Made by a program: the position numbers and the translations under genes. A DNA stretch of 64,000 bases from Bactericera cockerelli (Eukaryota > Arthropoda > Insecta > Hemiptera > Triozidae). The stretch is from the NCBI GenBank assembly GCA_024516035.1, contig CM044960.1, positions 14,631,880-14,695,879 of the forward strand, read 5' to 3'. The notes beneath the pieces were generated by a model. That model did no database searches and was not told the origin of the DNA. It was given only the letters and a program-made list of their open reading frames with translations. This document shows, one piece after another, positions 1-10,835 of this stretch (within the stretch, counting starts at the first letter, position 1; each line of letters starts with the position of its first letter).

Positions 1-26
1 ATGAATTATATGCTAAACTAGTCCAG

Positions 27-120
27 CTCCCGCATGAATGAGTACCCGGGTTCGAACCCTGACGGGGGCAATAATTTGCAACCGTGATGGTTTGGTTACT
101 GTTTAAGTTACTGACGAGGG
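27..120 (+). repeat. tRNA-like SINE fragment
   Basis: A box-B-like GGTTCGAACCC sits in a tRNA-like 3' half, followed by GGGGGCAATAATTTGCAA. The same tail follows the tRNA-like segment near 855, so this is a dispersed tRNA-derived repeat and not a tRNA gene. About 121-780 I see only A+T-rich sequence without a supported feature. Confidence 0.4.
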
Positions 121-779
121 TTCTACATTTAGCTGGGGATACTACAATACGTATTATATTATAATGTGATATACCTTTACAAAAAATTAATCATATAGAA
201 ACCTTGATAATATTTTCAAATGTGTTTCGCCCATGTTAAATAATCCTTAAACGTAATTCCCGGGAATATTATCTAATACCTATATTATTCTTAGCTTTTG
301 TGTTGTAATTACTCAAACAGATTCCGTGGGAAACACATTAATATACCTTTAAACCTACCTGTTATACCTACCTGAGCGTTGCGTAGCTTATATAAATAAA
401 TGAAATAGTGCTATGGGCTAGACTCGAGAAATGGACTCTGAAATCTATTAATATTAGGTAATAATACACAATGGAAGGATTTTAGAGGCAAAGGTTAAAG
501 GTATATTTAACGGTGATGAGGCTTTCGGAAATTTAAAGCATATATACCTATATTATGTTATGTATAACCACACCACTCATATTGACCAGCCGGCGACGTA
601 TATCAATTGGGTCACTAATGGAGAGAGGTCATCCTCTGTTTTTGCATGGATCGCAGGTATACGAGTGAAAGAACCTTTTTTAATGACATTTGGAACATTT
701 GAACTGAACTTCGAAACACCTATGTGGAGTATAAAGTATTGTGTGTACAATTCATATACCTGATGTTAATATACGACGG

Positions 780-965
780 GACCAGCTCCCACAGCACATG
801 GCTCAGTGGTCTTTGCACTCGTTAGACCCGGGCTCGAATCCCGGCGGAGACAATAATTTGTCAACATGGGTTTGGATGTTTTCGGGACCCATTCAGCCTC
901 GTAACGACAATCTATATATGGAGGTATTGTCCATAGCGACTTGTCCTCAGCAATTACAGAAAAGA
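780..965 (+). repeat. tRNA-derived SINE, same family as at 27
   Basis: Box-A-like sequence (GGCTCAGTGGTC) and box B (GGCTCGAATCCC) in order, then the GACAATAATTTG tail shared with the copy near 27. The body runs into A+T-rich DNA. About 966-1256 holds nothing I can identify. Confidence 0.5.
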
Positions 966-1256
966 TGGATTATATAATTAGATTTGGATTTACTGGAAAA
1001 AATCCTACAATGCTGTAGTGAGCACCTATATGAGCACCTATATACCTACAAATTATTAGTGGCCACCTGAATTGGGGAAAAATGATCAACTCAACTTACG
1101 GGAGTTCTGCAGCAAAAATGAATGATCTGAGAGCAAAATGTTCGAGAGTAAAATGTTATAAAAATTACCTGAATTACTAAAGACAATTGTTAAACTTTCA
1201 ACTTTTCATACCAATTTCACAAAAAACCACTTTTTTGCCCAAATATTTTTCATTTG

Positions 1257-1452
1257 TACTGTGTGTGTGTCTGTGTGTGTTTGTGTGTACTGTGTGTGTG
1301 TGTATGTATGTGTGTGTGTACTGTGTGTGTGTGTATGTATGTGTATGTGTGTATGTATGTGTGTGTGTGTGTTTGTGTGTACTGCGTGTGTGTATGTATG
1401 TGTGTGTACTGTGTGTGTGTACTGTGTGTGTGTAATGTGTGTGTGTATGTGG

Positions 1453-1497
<45 letters not shown>
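1257..1497. repeat. (TG)n microsatellite with interruptions
   Basis: About 240 bp of TG dinucleotide repeat interrupted by TACTG and TATG variants, ending in a pure run of about 20 units. Long cysteine/valine or threonine/histidine reading frames over it are artefacts of the repeat. Confidence 0.95.
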
Positions 1498-1498
<1 letters not shown>

Positions 1499-1531
1499 AC
1501 GATCCTGAACATAACAGTATCGATGCACACA

Positions 1532-2213
1532 CATAAAGTTATACAAATGAAATATTTGAAGACATAACTTCAAGCCAAATTGGTACACCGCTCGTGCTTA
1601 ACATAATCTCGGTCGCATAAACCATGCATTTTTCGTACAAAAAGGCACTTTACACCTATTTCCGCATACTTTTTATGTCAACGCAAAATGTTTGCATAAA
1701 GTTATACATACAGGAAATTTGAAGACATAACTTCAAGCCAAATTGGTACACCGCTCGTGCTTAACATAATCTCGGTCGCATAAACCATGCATTTTTCGTA
1801 CAAAAAGGCACTTTACACCTATTTCCGCATACTTTTTATGTCAACGCAAAATGTTTGCATAAAGTTATACATACAGGAAATTTGAAGACATAACTTCAAG
1901 CTAAATTGGTACACCGCTCGTGCTTAACATAAACTTGGTGGCATGAACCATGCATTTTTCGTACAAAAAGGCACTTTATACTTAATTCTGCATGCTTTTT
2001 ATGTCAACGCAAAATGTTTGCATAGAGTTATACATACAGGAAAATTGAAGACATAACTTCAAGCCAAATTCGTATACCTCACAGTCTTAGCATAACTGCT
2101 ATGCTAAACTATTAGCATAAACCATACGTGTTTCGCATATAAAGTAATTGTATGCTACTTTACGCATGCATTTCATGCCAATGAGGGCTGTTCGTATAAA
2201 ACTATACAAACAT
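1532..2213. repeat. 163-bp tandem repeat, four units (left subterminal region)
   Basis: GACATAACTTCAAGC recurs at 1561, 1724, 1887 and 2050, an exact 163-bp period. The first copies are nearly identical and the fourth is clearly diverged. Each unit carries GCATAAAGTTATAC and other GCATAA-type motifs. Scattered GCATAA/ATGCTA motifs continue to about 2340. Confidence 0.9.
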
Positions 2214-2727
2214 AAAAATAAGAGCTATAGATTCATGCTAATTTAACATGATTGACATTCTTCGTATAGACTTATGTAAAGTCTGCATAATTTTTAGCAT
2301 AGAAATAGGGCGGTTTGTATGATTTCATGCTAAGGTTTTATGTTTCCAATAAAGATAGTTGTGTTCGGTTCGATCATTTCTTTTTAAGTGTGACAAGGCA
2401 AGGTTGTATTAAGTACGTTCGTAATGTCAGTGAGTGAAATTTTAGGAGACGACGCAGGCGAAGGAGAGGAATTGTCTGCTAAAAAGTCTAAAATGAAATA
2501 GCTTAATGATAAAATTAAAATCTTGCTTAAGTTTACAGAAATTACACATTAATTTAAATTTTACCTACCTATTCTAAAAAAATGTACCCAGTTTCTTATT
2601 GTTCACATAGTATCTTAGTTACTTAAAATATTTAGTTCAGCTCAAAATTTGTACCTATTATGTAATCTAAATCTTCTTAGTGGAGTGTACCCTCGAAGAG
2701 GATTCAACCTTTGATGTTCAAAGGTCC

Positions 2728-2763
2728 TATATAAGCACCTTAACCTGGGTGCAATGTCTCATT
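2728..2763 (+). promoter_or_regulatory. Core promoter of the transposon's first gene (TATA + Inr)
   Basis: TATATAA at 2728-2734 is followed about 30 bp later by an arthropod-type initiator, TCATTA, with its A at 2761. That is the normal TATA-to-start spacing. The first coding ATG lies about 100 bp downstream at 2860, so a short 5' leader is predicted. A tiny upstream ORF (2424-2501, 25 codons) precedes the promoter and is not expected to be translated from this start. Confidence 0.5.
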
Positions 2764-2859
2764 ACTTCATTAGTTGCTATCAAGTCAAGTGCTCCTTGGT
2801 TCTTCCTCATTAGTTGTTGTCGAGTGCTTGTGTGAGTTGGTTATTCTTGAAGACTCATC

Positions 2860-5239
2860 ATGGACAGTGTATCAGTATCAGACCTTCTAACTGCCTGGGG
2901 ACTACAGCAGTACGTGGAAACATTTGCAAGTAAGTTTTCCTTTATTTCCTTTAACACAAAATTGAAATTTCCGACGGTTCGAATCGAAATTTACATTGTT
3001 GGCCAGTACAAGTGTTCGACGGTTGTTCGTAATATCCAATTTACTGTTATTCAAAGTCTTTCCTTTTAGTTATTTCAATTCTTTCCTCGGAAAATTCTCA
3101 TTTAAATCTGACTCCAGTGTTACCTCTTTAATTTCTTTGTCCTTTAAGAAAGGAAAATAATGGAATCGACCAAAATATTCGATAGTCAGTTTTCATTGCC
3201 AAAACACGTTTTTCTCTGTTATCTAATTTGTTTAAAACAAAATATAATATATGAAATCAGGTGAGAAATATTAAATGCTGTTTTTCAAATAATTACCTTC
3301 GCTATAGTTTTTGAACGTGCCGAAGGAATTTTGCTGTATAGTTTTTATTCCTTAAAAATAAAATTTTGATATTATGTTTTGTCTGGTATTAAGGGCTATT
3401 TCATTTTGAAAAATTTGGGCCCCCTACCAAATTTGAAAGCCCATATTGGGCATTTTTTAATGCCAAATTTAATGCCTAACCTGAATACCTGATCAGTTTG
3501 ATCCACTAGTATATATTGGTACTCATGTCTGTTTCAGATAACCAAATCACCACGGACATTCTGAGGGACATGGAGCCGGCGGAGATGAAACTGCTCATTG
3601 ACTGTGTTGCTCACATCATCATTCTACGCAAAAAAAGGGACGAATGGATTAAACAGTGTGAACAACAAAGCCAATTCTTACAAGAAGACACCTCGATGAT
3701 TCAATTTCAACCAAGCACATCACATCAGTTCCCACATGGCCAATCTCTGCAAGACGGAGGATCGTACACAACTCTAGACAACGTTGGCCATTCTTCAAGT
3801 AGTGTCATATTAGATGCATGGAGAACTGCTTCATCGTCTCATTATGACTCTTCACAATGGAGTTCTTCGGGGTCTTGGACATCAACACCGGTGGGTGGGC
3901 ACACCACACCAGTTGTGACACCAGAGTCCGGACTCACGCCAGTCTTGACACCTGGACTCACGCCAGCCTTGACACCTGAAGGAACACCAAGCAATGTAAC
4001 TACAGGAAGCAATATGCCCGACACCTCTAATATCTTTGTGGCACTTGACAAACCACTGATTCATAGAGCGCTCTCAAGAGTATCAAATTCGCAGAAGCAA
4101 TCATACCTCAACATGACTTCCTTCATGTCATATGATCGGCAGGCTGTTGCTCAAGCAATCATGAAGTACATATTTTCACACTGCCCCCAGCGGACACTTT
4201 CAACAATCGACTTCATGAGAATACGGGACCTAATCATAGAACAGTTTCCTTTTGAACGAGAAACCTCCACCATCTGGTTCAAATTGTACCGTTCCAATGA
4301 CAGCGACAATGATCTACCTGAAGCATTTTCTTCAAAGAAAGATAAGCCTTACCGGAGCTCCACGTCCGGCTTGCTGTATGAAATCTGGCGAAATCTCAGA
4401 AATAAAGGAAAGAAGGAAGGTGTCATCGAGTTCAAGAAGCGAAGGCCAAGTCAGAACCGTGAAAACCAAGAGCAGGAGGACTCGGAGTTGAACAAAAGCA
4501 TTGCAACAGACACATTCATTACCGTAGGTATGTATATACTTAAACTACAATTCGATAACTTATAACAGACCTCAGTAGCCTGATCAATAAGGCGACGGAC
4601 TCGTAACCTGGAGGTCGGAGGTTCGAGTACCAGGTTAAGCATATATTTGGTAAAGCGAGTTTGGGTAGTTGTGATCAAAATAGTGATTAGTACAAATAAC
4701 TAAAAAAAAATTATAAAAAAATAATTTTATATCTCAGATGTGGGGCTACGTGACTTTTTTAATAACATGTGTTGTTTTGTTTTCAGAAAACACCGTAGTT
4801 CAAAACTATCTGCAATGGTTAGAGACTGCTACTCCAAGTGATTCCTTCGAGACTATCAAACTCCGTTGGGAGGAGACATCAAGGGACAGACTCCAATGTT
4901 TGCAGGCGGGCAATGAGAAATTTCAATCAATCATCCAGTACTTCAACACATATCGTATTCTGCGGGATCCTGAAAGAGGACCTGTGTTGGTAAGTTATTT
5001 CTTTTTTGATTTTTGATATTATATGAAATTACATTTTTACAATAAGTCCTTAATATTAACTTGAATACTGAATAGATAATTATTATTTACTGACATACGA
5101 GTAACATGCCCTAAACAACCCACACTAAGAAAATCGGTGATTTTCTTGTTATGTGGGATAGTACTATTTTTCTCACTTTATTTTACTTTCAATTCTATTT
5201 CTCTCTCTCTCTATCTCTCTCTCTCTCTCTATCCCTCTC

Positions 5240-5332
<93 letters not shown>

Positions 5333-6148
5333 CGTTTATTTTTATTTTTCTATTCATTTTTTATTTATTTCGATCTCACTTTCTTTTCTCATTCTTTATC
5401 TCTTTTTCTTTCTCTTGACTATCAATGATAGTTGATTATTTATCTCGTGTGTTCTTCTTTGTTCTAGATAAACATGGACTTTGACATATTGCATCCTGGA
5501 AGAACAACGTGCTTGATTGAAGGCCTTCTCCATCACAGGGAGAAGATCATCACCCTAGCAAAAGCCGTGAAAGAGAGGGCCTCTCGGAAAGATCTTGTAT
5601 CCAGTGATCTCGTCAGTTTCCTAGAAGAGTTGTCACCCAACGCTAACATGGACGTTCGGACTGCGCAGTGCCTGCTATTGCTGCCCTACCTCACATCAGT
5701 TCCTGCCACAAAAAAGGTGAAGAGTTACTCTTGGAAACCATCAAGGTCTGAAGTTTGCGAGGGATTCATAATGCATGTGTCCAGTCCTTCTAACATAGAA
5801 ACCTGCAGGGTGAGTCGGATTGAAAAATTGACTAAAATGTACAGACCCACTTTACCCTATGTCATGTATGTAGGTGATTTTAAAAATCCAACCAATGTTT
5901 ATTGTGTTGTAGATGACATTCTACAACCTCAAAATTCAATTGTAGCAGCTGTAGATCTTTGTTTCAAGATTTTCTTTGTAACGCATTGTAATTACCCAGA
6001 AGAGAGTCAACATCTGTGGCTTACACTGCAGCTAGGTTTCTACGAAATATCCACCAAGTATGATAAGATTCATGCACCGACTACTAAACTTTTAGCTGAC
6101 CTTGCATTGATGCCTAAAGCAAATAGAGCAGCCAGGGCATCTAGGTAG
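2860..6148 (+). CDS. SAM-domain protein, SAMD3-like, encoded by the transposon
   Basis: Four exons join in frame: 2860-2929, 3538-4527, 4787-4989 and 5468-6148, all with GT-AG introns, giving 647 residues. Residues 1-60 read as a sterile alpha motif (protein-interaction) domain (LLTAWGLQQYVETFA, then NNQITTDILRDM), split by the first intron. Next come a Ser/Thr/Pro-rich linker with TP repeats (around residues 115-165), a basic stretch, and a long C-terminal region. That region contains INMDFDILHPG and, near the end, AVDLCFKIFFVTHCNYPEES, the type of sequence I associate with SAMD3-like proteins of fish, cnidarians and insects; that assignment is from memory. It lies 332 bp upstream of the transposase gene on the same strand. 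The function in the element is unknown; an accessory transposition role is inference. A possible donor (AG|GTAGGT at 6145) overlaps the stop, so an alternative 3' end is possible. Confidence 0.7.
4569..4700 (+). repeat. SINE A copy in intron 3' of exon 2 of the SAMD3-like gene
   Basis: tRNA-like head (CTCAGTAGCCTGATCAATAA, box B GGTTCGAGTACC) followed by the family tail GGTAAAGCGAGTTTGGGTAG. It is one of about nine related copies in the window and is more diverged than most. It sits inside the transposon gene's intron 4528-4786. Confidence 0.75.
5200..5325. repeat. (CT)n microsatellite
   Basis: Nearly pure CT run of about 125 bp within the last intron (4990-5467) of the SAMD3-like gene. The Ser/Leu reading frames across it are not genes. 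Confidence 0.95.
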
Positions 6149-6480
6149 GTAATTTGTCTGCTCAAAGTAGGGGAATGTGGGGACTAAAGGAGGTTAAGTT
6201 TAATTAAATTTCAGACCATCAAAGTCTCGGTTTTACAATCCTCTTTTTGAGCTGTTAAACTTGCTCTATTTTCTGCTCTCTTCCTCCAATATTTGAAAAC
6301 ATTTTCTTTTTGTCTTTTCCATTTTGCCCCACCTTCCCCTACATGTGTCAGCCCCCTACACAGAATTTTTTTTAATATATTTGTTTTAGTTTAGTTTACT
6401 TGTAGGTACAAATTTTGAGCTCCTTTATCGTATTTTTGTTGTTTTAATCTATTTCAATTTGCTTACTACAATTGTTTACT

Positions 6481-8901
6481 ATGTTCACTTGCGAGGACTG
6501 TCAAAAATTGTTCCAAACTATTTTTTCATATTGTAAGCACATTAAGGACTCATGTCCTGTACGTGCTAGAAATGGTAATTCCTCCCGATTCACATGTGGA
6601 GCGCCTTCTTGTCGTCGACATTATTCAAATTTGCATGCACTACGCAAGCATTTGAAAACATTACATCATGATTGTGAACCATCTGAGCTTAATGATTCTT
6701 TCATACGAGATGATAATCCACTTGCTAGTACTATTTCCATGGAAATTGATGTGTCTCGTGAAATAGCGAACACAGCAAGCTCGGTGAAAGATTCTTTGCG
6801 AAAGTTAGTCACTTCTCTATATGCAAATCCAGGCATTCCAAGAAGTACCATTCAAAATTCTGTAATTAACATTGAAGAATTTTTGACATCCTATAATAAT
6901 CATTTAACCAGGGTTATTGATTTGATAGATAAATCAGGGTTCCCTAAGAGTTATTATCACTTGTATTTAAGAGACTTGTTCGTAGCATCTGAAAACGAAA
7001 TGTCTGATCTGAATTCAGACCATAAAAGAATTCTGAGTTTCCAGATTTTGGGAACGTTAATTTTACCCGTTGAAATTACAATAGGGTCTCGTTTAGATAT
7101 GGTTAGAAGAGGTTTGTCTCATTCTCCTTGTACTCTTCAGTTGATACCAGTTGAGTTGGTTTTGGGAAAAATTTTATCCCTTGATCACATTTTCAAGGGC
7201 ATTTCTGACTATTTCAGAATGGTTAACAATTCATCTGAATTAATGAGTAACATTGTTCAAGGAAATGCTTGGCAAAGAAGAAATTTTGTTCAATCAGAAA
7301 ATGAAATGCATCTCCCACTAATTTTATACTTTGATGATTTCGAAGTAAATAATCCCTTAGGTAGCCATGCAGGAATTCAAAAACTGGGTGGGGTTTATTT
7401 GTCTCTTCCATTTCTCCCACCATATTGGTTTTCTCAGTTGAACAACATTATTATGTTGTCGATGTTCCATGCGTCTGATAGACGTACCTTTGGGAACAAG
7501 GCTATTTTTAGCCCGATTATCCAGAAACTAAATTTTCTAAGTAGTAACGGTATATCTGTTCACAATAGATACTTCCAGGGCACTGTAAAATTTCATGTCG
7601 TTAGTATCACTGGTGATAATTTGGGCTTAAACGGTATTTTGGGTTTCGTTGAGAGTTTCATAGGTAATTATTGTTGTAGAATTTGTTCTGTTGACAAGAG
7701 TGCACTTGCAACCATGCATACTTTAGATACTACTCTATTGCGAGACATGGAATCTTATAACAGAGATCTGGAAGTAAACGATCCTTCAAAAACAGGAATA
7801 AAAGAAAAGTGTGTTTGGTTAGAGTTAGATGGGTTTTCTCTCTTTGACAATGTTGCTGTTGATATTCTTCATGATTATTTAGAAGGTTGTTGTCGTTATG
7901 TCTTATCTTACGTTGTAAATTATGTAATTAAAGAAAAAAAATTTGTGACTATTGAACTCTTACAAAGAAAATTTTTTTTCTTCGATTTCGGTCCGGATAG
8001 CCGAAATAAACCTTCAAATATTTTATTTGATGATGGATCTGCCACAATCAAACTGAAATGCTCAGGATCTGAAATGATGGTTTTTGTCAAATATTTTGGT
8101 CTTATTATTGGGTATTACGTTCCTGAAGACGACAGGGTCTGGGACCTTTATGTCTTGTTGAGGAAACTATTAGATAAATTAATGGTACGTTCCTTTTCAA
8201 AGGATGAAATAGCTCCTCTTAGACATTTAATTGAACTATTTTTGTGGACTTTTAGTGATGTTGTAAAAGAGAACCTGAAGCCTAAGTTTCATTTCCTTCT
8301 ACATTATCCAGATATGTTTCTCAAATTTGGTCCATTAGTTTCTTTGTCCACCATGAGATTTGAAGCTAAGCATAGAGTATCAAAAATAGCTGCTCGTGCG
8401 GCTTGTACTAGAGTTAACATTTGCAAAACAGTTGCAACGCGAAACCAATTGACATTACATCATTACTTATCATCAACTTCAAAGGTAGAGGGGATAGTTT
8501 TTGGTAGGAAATCGAGCATTTTCACAGAGCATTCAGAGTTTTTGAAATCCAAATTCAATGTTAGTTCCCCAGATTTGTTCGTTTCCATTACATGGTTGGA
8601 AACGAAAAATTGTAAAATAGAAAAATCTAGCATTCTAATGAAAGATCTTTGTATGGACACTATGCTTCCAATTTTTGTTCAAGTAGAAGACATTTTTGTT
8701 TGTAACGGACAAGTTTTTTTCATTTGTTCTAAATTACAATGTCAATACTTTATTGACCACTTTCAAGCATACAAAGTAGTACAACAGACCGAAGAGAAAG
8801 AGTACTTGTCTCTGGAAAACCTATTTTCTCCCATTCCACATACGCTTTCCATTCAACCCAACTTCACTTTTTATGTTACTTTAAGATGCAACATAGAATA
8901 G
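6481..8901 (+). CDS. Zinc-finger transposase-like protein (CACTA/Tnp2-like)
   Basis: Intronless, 806 residues from the first ATG. The frame is open for only about 30 bp upstream, with no splice acceptor there, so this start is preferred. The N-terminus has two zinc-binding motifs: C4-C7-H20-C25 and a classical C2H2 finger (C39, C44, H57, H62). The middle has YFDDFEVNNPLGSHAG (D285, D286), then TGDNLGLNGILGF (D379) followed by a CCRIC cluster. DILHDYLEG lies near 461-469. The C-terminal half has KPKFHFLLHYP, then MRFEAKH (E628). This order resembles the Tnp2-type transposases of CACTA/EnSpm elements; an Asp-Asp-Glu triad of D285/D286, D379 and E628 is my inference. No internal stop or frameshift is seen, so it could encode a full-length protein. 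Codon use is A+T-rich, unlike the host gene downstream. Polyadenylation signals AATAAA occur at 8993 and 9119. Confidence 0.75.
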   Translation: MFTCEDCQKLFQTIFSYCKHIKDSCPVRARNGNSSRFTCGAPSCRRHYSNLHALRKHLKTLHHDCEPSELNDSFIRDDNPLASTISMEIDVSREIANTASSVKDSLRKLVTSLYANPGIPRSTIQNSVINIEEFLTSYNNHLTRVIDLIDKSGFPKSYYHLYLRDLFVASENEMSDLNSDHKRILSFQILGTLILPVEITIGSRLDMVRRGLSHSPCTLQLIPVELVLGKILSLDHIFKGISDYFRMVNNSSELMSNIVQGNAWQRRNFVQSENEMHLPLILYFDDFEVNNPLGSHAGIQKLGGVYLSLPFLPPYWFSQLNNIIMLSMFHASDRRTFGNKAIFSPIIQKLNFLSSNGISVHNRYFQGTVKFHVVSITGDNLGLNGILGFVESFIGNYCCRICSVDKSALATMHTLDTTLLRDMESYNRDLEVNDPSKTGIKEKCVWLELDGFSLFDNVAVDILHDYLEGCCRYVLSYVVNYVIKEKKFVTIELLQRKFFFFDFGPDSRNKPSNILFDDGSATIKLKCSGSEMMVFVKYFGLIIGYYVPEDDRVWDLYVLLRKLLDKLMVRSFSKDEIAPLRHLIELFLWTFSDVVKENLKPKFHFLLHYPDMFLKFGPLVSLSTMRFEAKHRVSKIAARAACTRVNICKTVATRNQLTLHHYLSSTSKVEGIVFGRKSSIFTEHSEFLKSKFNVSSPDLFVSITWLETKNCKIEKSSILMKDLCMDTMLPIFVQVEDIFVCNGQVFFICSKLQCQYFIDHFQAYKVVQQTEEKEYLSLENLFSPIPHTLSIQPNFTFYVTLRCNIE

Positions 8902-9321
8902 GTAGGCATAACTGTAAACTTTATAAATGATATAACTGTTAACTGTCTGGTGATCTAAGAGCTATACAGGTTCATCTGTACAGAGTATACGTAATAAAGG
9001 TATACTAATATACCTGAAAGACACCTGACTGTTTCTATTACCCCATTTTACCGCTCCCTGATAATGTAACATATAAGTTGTATTTTTTCTTAACTGTATA
9101 TATAGTGTAATATCTGCAAATAAAAAGTTGTTGATGTGTAATTTCTGTAAATTTAAAAATTGTTAATGTGTAATTTCTGTAAACTTAAAGTGTAATTTCT
9201 GTAAATAAAGAGTGTAATGTGTTGTACATTATATTTACTTGAATAATTGAATTCTTCTTCATTTTCCACACATAGGGCAATACATATATCCTATGACTTT
9301 GTATGACTAGGAATATGCATG
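8902..9321 (+). other. 3' untranslated region and short repeats after the transposase gene
   Basis: AATAAA hexamers at 8993-8998 and 9119-9124 are candidate polyadenylation signals. Around 9118-9215 a motif of the kind GTAATTTCTGTAAA is repeated three to four times. Nothing else is supported here. Confidence 0.4.
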
Positions 9322-9323
9322 TA

Positions 9324-10259
9324 CAGGGTGCGGCGCGGTAATGTCCCATTTTGAATCGCCCAGTGTGAAGCCGCACTTCTAATTAGCCAAGTTCAAACAA
9401 AGTTGGAAGATGCACAAACTACTAATTTTTTCGATTCAATTTAGCTCTATTGTCAAAATCATTTTATCAAAGCAACAGAAAGCTTATTGCGTGGAGAGTT
9501 ATTTTTCGAAAAACAAGTGTATCGTAGCAGTACAGCGGGAGTTTGAAATTGCACACCAAACTGTAACTCGATCTGCATGGAGGGGGTTTTCATGAAGTTT
9601 CCTAGGGTTGTTGTCACTCCAATAACGCATATTTTGTTTATTAACACAGCCTGAAATGTGAAAATGGGCTTCATCACTAAAGAAAACTATCGCATCTGGA
9701 AGTATGGAGTCAATCACGGTTTCACATGCATTTTGTCGTTGAATAAAGTCTCGCTCGAACAATTCCTGCACCACTACCATTTTGTAGGGATGAAAATGCA
9801 GTTCTTTATGAAGTATCCTCCGCAATGAACGGTCTGATATGCCAAGAGCAGCAGCATGCTTGCGAGCTGAGCGCCTAGGTCACTGCATTATCGCCTCACG
9901 TACTCGTTCAAGGTTTTGGGGGGTTGACACAGGCTGTGTTAATAAACAAAATATGCGTTATTGGAGTGACAACAACCCTAGGGAACTTCATGAAAACCCC
10001 CTCCATGCAGATCGAGTTACAGTTTGGTGTGCAATGTCAAACTCCCGCTGTACTGCTACGATACACTTATTTTTCGAAAAATAACTCTCCACGCAAAAAG
10101 CTTTCTGTTGCTTTGATAAAATTATTTTGACAACTGAGCTAAATTGAATCGAAAAAATTAGTAGTTTGTGCATCTTCTAACTTTGTTCGAACTAGTCTAA
10201 TTAGAAAAGCGGCTTCACACTGGGCGATTCAAAATGGGACATTACCGCGCCGCACCCTG
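9324..10259. mobile_element. Mariner/Tc1-type foldback element with 329-bp inverted arms and TA target duplication
   Basis: The element begins CAGGGTGCGGCGCGGTAATG and ends in the exact complement, bounded by TA at 9322-9323 and 10260-10261. Arms 9324-9652 and 9931-10259 are the same length (329 bp) and highly similar in inverted orientation; 278 bp of unique spacer lies between. Both arms encode the same fragment of a mariner-like transposase. It inserted into the right non-coding part of the larger transposon. Confidence 0.85.
9499..9825 (-). pseudogene. Mariner-like transposase fragment
   Basis: On the minus strand about 108 codons read through ending in FFSDEAHFHISGCVNKQNMR, then RVTVWCAISNS, both typical of the DDE region of insect mariner-type transposases. 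The N-terminal DNA-binding half and the true C-terminus are missing, so this is a remnant. A second copy of its 3' part lies in the other arm (plus strand, about 9931-10084). Confidence 0.75.
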
Positions 10260-10269
10260 TAGATGACTT

Positions 10270-10510
10270 CCGTCCGAGTGCAAAATATTTATGCACTTAG
10301 TCGGAGGCTATCCTGCAAATTTCTGTACATTCAAATACATAGGTATATGTATAGCTGTATGCAAAAGTATGCATACAGCTATACGTATCATACGTATAGC
10401 TGTATGCATACTTTTGCATACTGCTATGAGAACGTTCGCATATTGAATATGCGAACGTTGGCATAGTGACTATGCCAACGTTAGCATAGTCACTATGCCA
10501 AGGGTCGCAT
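10270..10510. repeat. Chain of perfect palindromes with 3-base loops (right subterminal region)
   Basis: A perfect 31-bp inverted repeat (10357-10387 / 10391-10421) has loop TCA. Directly after it come AACGTTCGCATAT-TGA-ATATGCGAACGTT and AACGTTGGCATAG-TGA-CTATGCCAACGTT, then GCATAG-TCA-CTATGC. Successive hairpins share or abut AACGTT. An imperfect hairpin (TCCGAGTGCA ... TGCACTTAGTCGGA) precedes them at about 10272-10304. Confidence 0.9.
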
Positions 10511-10541
10511 AGTGACCATACCAACGTTCGTATATTGTTAT

Positions 10542-10835
10542 GCCTACTTTGCATAATAGTTAGCATAACACTATGCCAACGTTAGCATGCGGTTTTTAAC
10601 AGTATGCCTACTTCGCATAACAGTTAGCATAACACTATGCCAACGTTAGCATGCGGTTTTTAACAGTATGCCTACTTCGCATAACAGTTAGCATAACACT
10701 ATGCCAACGTTAGCATGCGGTTTTTAACAGTATGCCTACTTCGCATAACAGTTAGCATAACACTATGCCAACGTTAGCATGCGGTTTTTAACAGTATGCC
10801 TACTTCGCATAACAGTTAGCATAACACTATGCTTA
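10542..10835. repeat. 64-bp tandem repeat, about four and a half copies
   Basis: AGTATGCCTACTTCGCATAA recurs at 10601, 10665, 10729 and 10793, an exact 64-bp period with near-identical units. Each unit contains GCATAACAGTTAGCATAAC and CTATGCCAACGTTAGCATGC, so the palindrome motifs of the adjacent segment continue here. Confidence 0.95.

Noticed and set aside
27..860. Left end of the two-gene transposon placed before the (TG)n tract
   Set aside because: I looked for the complement of the right-hand edge (GGGGGACCCTTACAAAG) in 1-2500 and did not find it, and GCATAA motifs begin only at about 1530.
1187..1588. Overlapping Cys/Val- and Thr/His-rich reading frames on both strands
   Set aside because: They are translations of the (TG)n microsatellite with no coding evidence. 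The same applies to frames at 5137-5435, 36722-37135, 37440-38102 and 50073-50363.
10542..10835. Regular repeats suggesting a CRISPR array
   Set aside because: Tandem 64-bp units without unique spacers in an animal genome; it is a transposon subterminal array.
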